DNA of 6,493 nt from CAITUY01 sp964611575. Lineage in GTDB: Bacteria; Verrucomicrobiota; Kiritimatiellia; CAIKKV01; CAITUY01. Of this stretch, positions 5,238 through 6,493 are shown one piece after another. The notes beneath the pieces are model-generated. The model worked only from the letters and a program-made list of their open reading frames with translations. It was not told the origin of the DNA and did no database searches. A program made the position numbers and the translations under genes. The stretch is taken from positions 1-6,493 of the forward strand of contig CAZTAJ010000178.1 of NCBI GenBank assembly GCA_964611575.1. Reading direction: 5' to 3'. How positions within the stretch are numbered: the stretch's first letter is position 1; the number at the start of each line of letters is the position of its first letter.

Positions 5238-6493
5238 AATGGCGCGTAGTTAAGGTCATGAGTGTTTTTTTGATTTACGGCGAGAGCTTTTTGGGGCGTC
5301 TTTCATACGGCTCCTGGGTTTGGTCATGAAGGGGTAGGCTTTGGGCCGGCGTTTGAGACAGCGCGGTTCGCGGCGCCCTGGTCGCTCCGGCACCAAATCC
5401 GTAGCGATCGTTTCGAGCATTCGCGCGTAGATATCGTGCCTCTTTTTGCGCTGGCGCATGGGGACGCGTGCGAGTGTTTGGCCGAACTGACGGATCGTGT
5501 CGAGGGCACCTTTGAAGCTGACACGCGCCAGCGGCACGTGGCAGGTCAACGCCGCTTCCTGCATGATCGCGCGTGTGAGATTGTAGCCGACCAAGTGCAT
5601 TTCCAGTTCTTTTTGCACCATGGCCGGCGTTTTGCAGCTCAACATGTCCATTTGGAGCGTGGTTTTAATGTCATCGAGGAACAACTCCACGTTCCATCGG
5701 TGCCGGTAGATCAGCAGGAGCAGTTCCTTGGGCCAGAGGATGGGGTCCAGGAGCGTGGTAATCAAAGTGATGGTTTTGACGCGACCGTTAGGGTTGTGAA
5801 TTTTGGCTTTGAGTTGGCGCACGGTGAGTGTGACGGGTAAGGCGGCCCACTCCTCAGCCGTCCACCCCGCCGCCGGGTGAGCGGGTTTCGTCAAGTTGTA
5901 GAGCCGGTCGTGCTGACCCAAGGCGCGGCCACTACGGAAGTCGTGCGACCGGTTGGCATGGATGGAGAAAATAGCGTCGACGCCTTCTTGCAGCAGTCCC
6001 GCGAAGTTGTTGAAGGAGTCGAACAGGCGATCTGCCAGCACGATGTCACCAGGCTTAAACGTGGACCAGAGTTGGCGGAACAAGGCGCCTTCACTGGTGA
6101 GATACGCCGCCTCGGCATGTTCCAGGTTTGCCCCGGTTTGCAGGGAAAAGACGCCAACCATCCGCACCAGAGGGAATCCGCAGCCGGGCTTCTGGTCCGT
6201 CGATTGCGGATAGAGCGCCCGGTTTCCCGGAGTGTCGGGCAGATTGAAGCAGGTGCCGTCGACGACTTTGATCGGGCGCGACCAAGGCACCGCGCCATGC
6301 GGCACGTTGCGCTCCATCTGCCCGGTCAAATGGCGGCGCACTCCGACCAAGCGGTCCAGTTCAAGCCGGGCCCGCGCCTGACAATACGGACTGGTGTCCG
6401 AACTCACCATGGGAGCGTTGGGCAGCAAGGCGTAGGCCCCTTGGACTTGGCGCACGGCCTCGCGGCAGGAAGAGCCGGGGGAGAGGATCTGGG
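5238..6493 (-). mobile_element. IS4-family insertion sequence, truncated by window edge
   Basis: A transposase of the IS4 family fills this segment and its 5' part lies outside the window. The inner terminus is placed provisionally at 5238-5255 because similarity to the left repeat copy stops at 5237 and the coding region ends at 5256. The terminal inverted repeat cannot be confirmed, since only one end is visible. Target duplications also cannot be seen. Confidence 0.5.
5256..6493 (-). CDS. IS4-family DDE transposase (5' end beyond window)
   Basis: At least 411 residues are visible; the frame is open to the window edge, with SCREA just upstream of a GTG at 6453-6455 that is therefore unlikely to be the true start. 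The enzyme cuts and joins DNA at its element's ends. Counting from the first complete codon (6491): first catalytic Asp D78 in VVDGTCFNLPDT, second Asp D154 in VLADRLF, and the YREK signature as Y262-x2-R265-x3-E269-x6-K276, with E269 the third acidic residue. All catalytic residues are present and no internal stop or frameshift is seen, so the protein may be active. The C-terminus is strongly basic. The run AAAAAAA near the stop is the only odd point. Roughly 50-70 N-terminal residues are probably missing, judged from family length. Confidence 0.96.
   Translation of the reverse strand, partial: QILSPGSSCREAVRQVQGAYALLPNAPMVSSDTSPYCQARARLELDRLVGVRRHLTGQMERNVPHGAVPWSRPIKVVDGTCFNLPDTPGNRALYPQSTDQKPGCGFPLVRMVGVFSLQTGANLEHAEAAYLTSEGALFRQLWSTFKPGDIVLADRLFDSFNNFAGLLQEGVDAIFSIHANRSHDFRSGRALGQHDRLYNLTKPAHPAAGWTAEEWAALPVTLTVRQLKAKIHNPNGRVKTITLITTLLDPILWPKELLLLIYRHRWNVELFLDDIKTTLQMDMLSCKTPAMVQKELEMHLVGYNLTRAIMQEAALTCHVPLARVSFKGALDTIRQFGQTLARVPMRQRKKRHDIYARMLETIATDLVPERPGRREPRCLKRRPKAYPFMTKPRSRMKDAPKSSRRKSKKHS

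Larger units (their letters stand above)
4789..5255. other. Gene-free stretch between hydrolase and transposase, repeat-rich
   Basis: These 467 bases hold no convincing gene. The first about 110 bases upstream of the hydrolase start contain its Shine-Dalgarno site and presumably its promoter, but I see no clear -35/-10 pair. The rest is built of repeat modules shared with 34-440: a short direct repeat (4900-4922), a palindrome (4953-4987), a heptamer array (5037-5099), two adjacent stem-loops (5112-5155) and the structured 60-bp repeat (5158-5237). Short open frames on both strands here simply translate the repeats. Confidence 0.7.

Noticed and set aside
5077..5259. 60-codon minus-strand frame whose ATG overlaps the transposase stop as ATGA
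   Set aside because: The overlap looks like translational coupling, but the whole product is encoded by the 60-bp repeat, the hairpins and the heptamer array, and no Shine-Dalgarno sequence is convincing. It is better explained as repeat sequence that happens to be open.
5265..5271. Run of seven A on the minus strand at the transposase C-terminus, a possible slippery site
   Set aside because: It is three codons before the stop, after all catalytic residues. A -1 shift would add only about 18 residues from repeat sequence, and IS4-family elements do not normally use frameshifting.

Overview
The window is GC-rich and holds three protein-coding genes, all on the minus strand: a GTP-dependent phosphoenolpyruvate carboxykinase (pckG, 441-2231), a clan GH-A glycoside hydrolase resembling beta-agarases (2407-4788), and an IS4-family transposase that runs off the right edge (5256-6493). 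A possible 3' tip of a plus-strand gene sits at 1-33. The gene types and the style of intergenic repeats fit a bacterium of the PVC group (Verrucomicrobiota, Kiritimatiellota, Lentisphaerota or Planctomycetota). That assignment is inference; there is no rRNA or other phylogenetic marker here.

Layout: 1-33, possible end of a plus-strand gene; 34-440, a gene-free stretch between convergent 3' ends with a heptamer array, at least five perfect stem-loops and dispersed repeats; 441-2231, pckG, with a plausible sigma70-type promoter, structured leader and Shine-Dalgarno sequence at 2232-2373; 2407-4788, the glycoside hydrolase with a strong Shine-Dalgarno sequence; 4789-5255, a second gene-free stretch carrying rearranged copies of the same repeat modules; 5256-6493, the transposase, lacking only its extreme N-terminus in this window.

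The genes do not form an obvious pathway. The carboxykinase is central gluconeogenic/anaplerotic metabolism. The hydrolase is a polysaccharide- or oligosaccharide-active enzyme with no visible export signal. The transposase is a mobile passenger. pckG and the hydrolase are 175 bp apart and pckG appears to have its own promoter, so they are probably separate units.

The most unusual content is non-coding. The two gene-free stretches share four modules: AGACNNN heptamer arrays with different variable triplets, a 35-bp perfect inverted pair containing a 9-bp palindromic hairpin, a 23-bp near-identical direct pair, and a 60-bp perfect direct pair that folds into three consecutive stem-loops. The modules occur in different order and orientation on the two sides, which suggests a family of dispersed, structured, mosaic intergenic elements. 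The IS4 element appears to have inserted at the edge of one of them.
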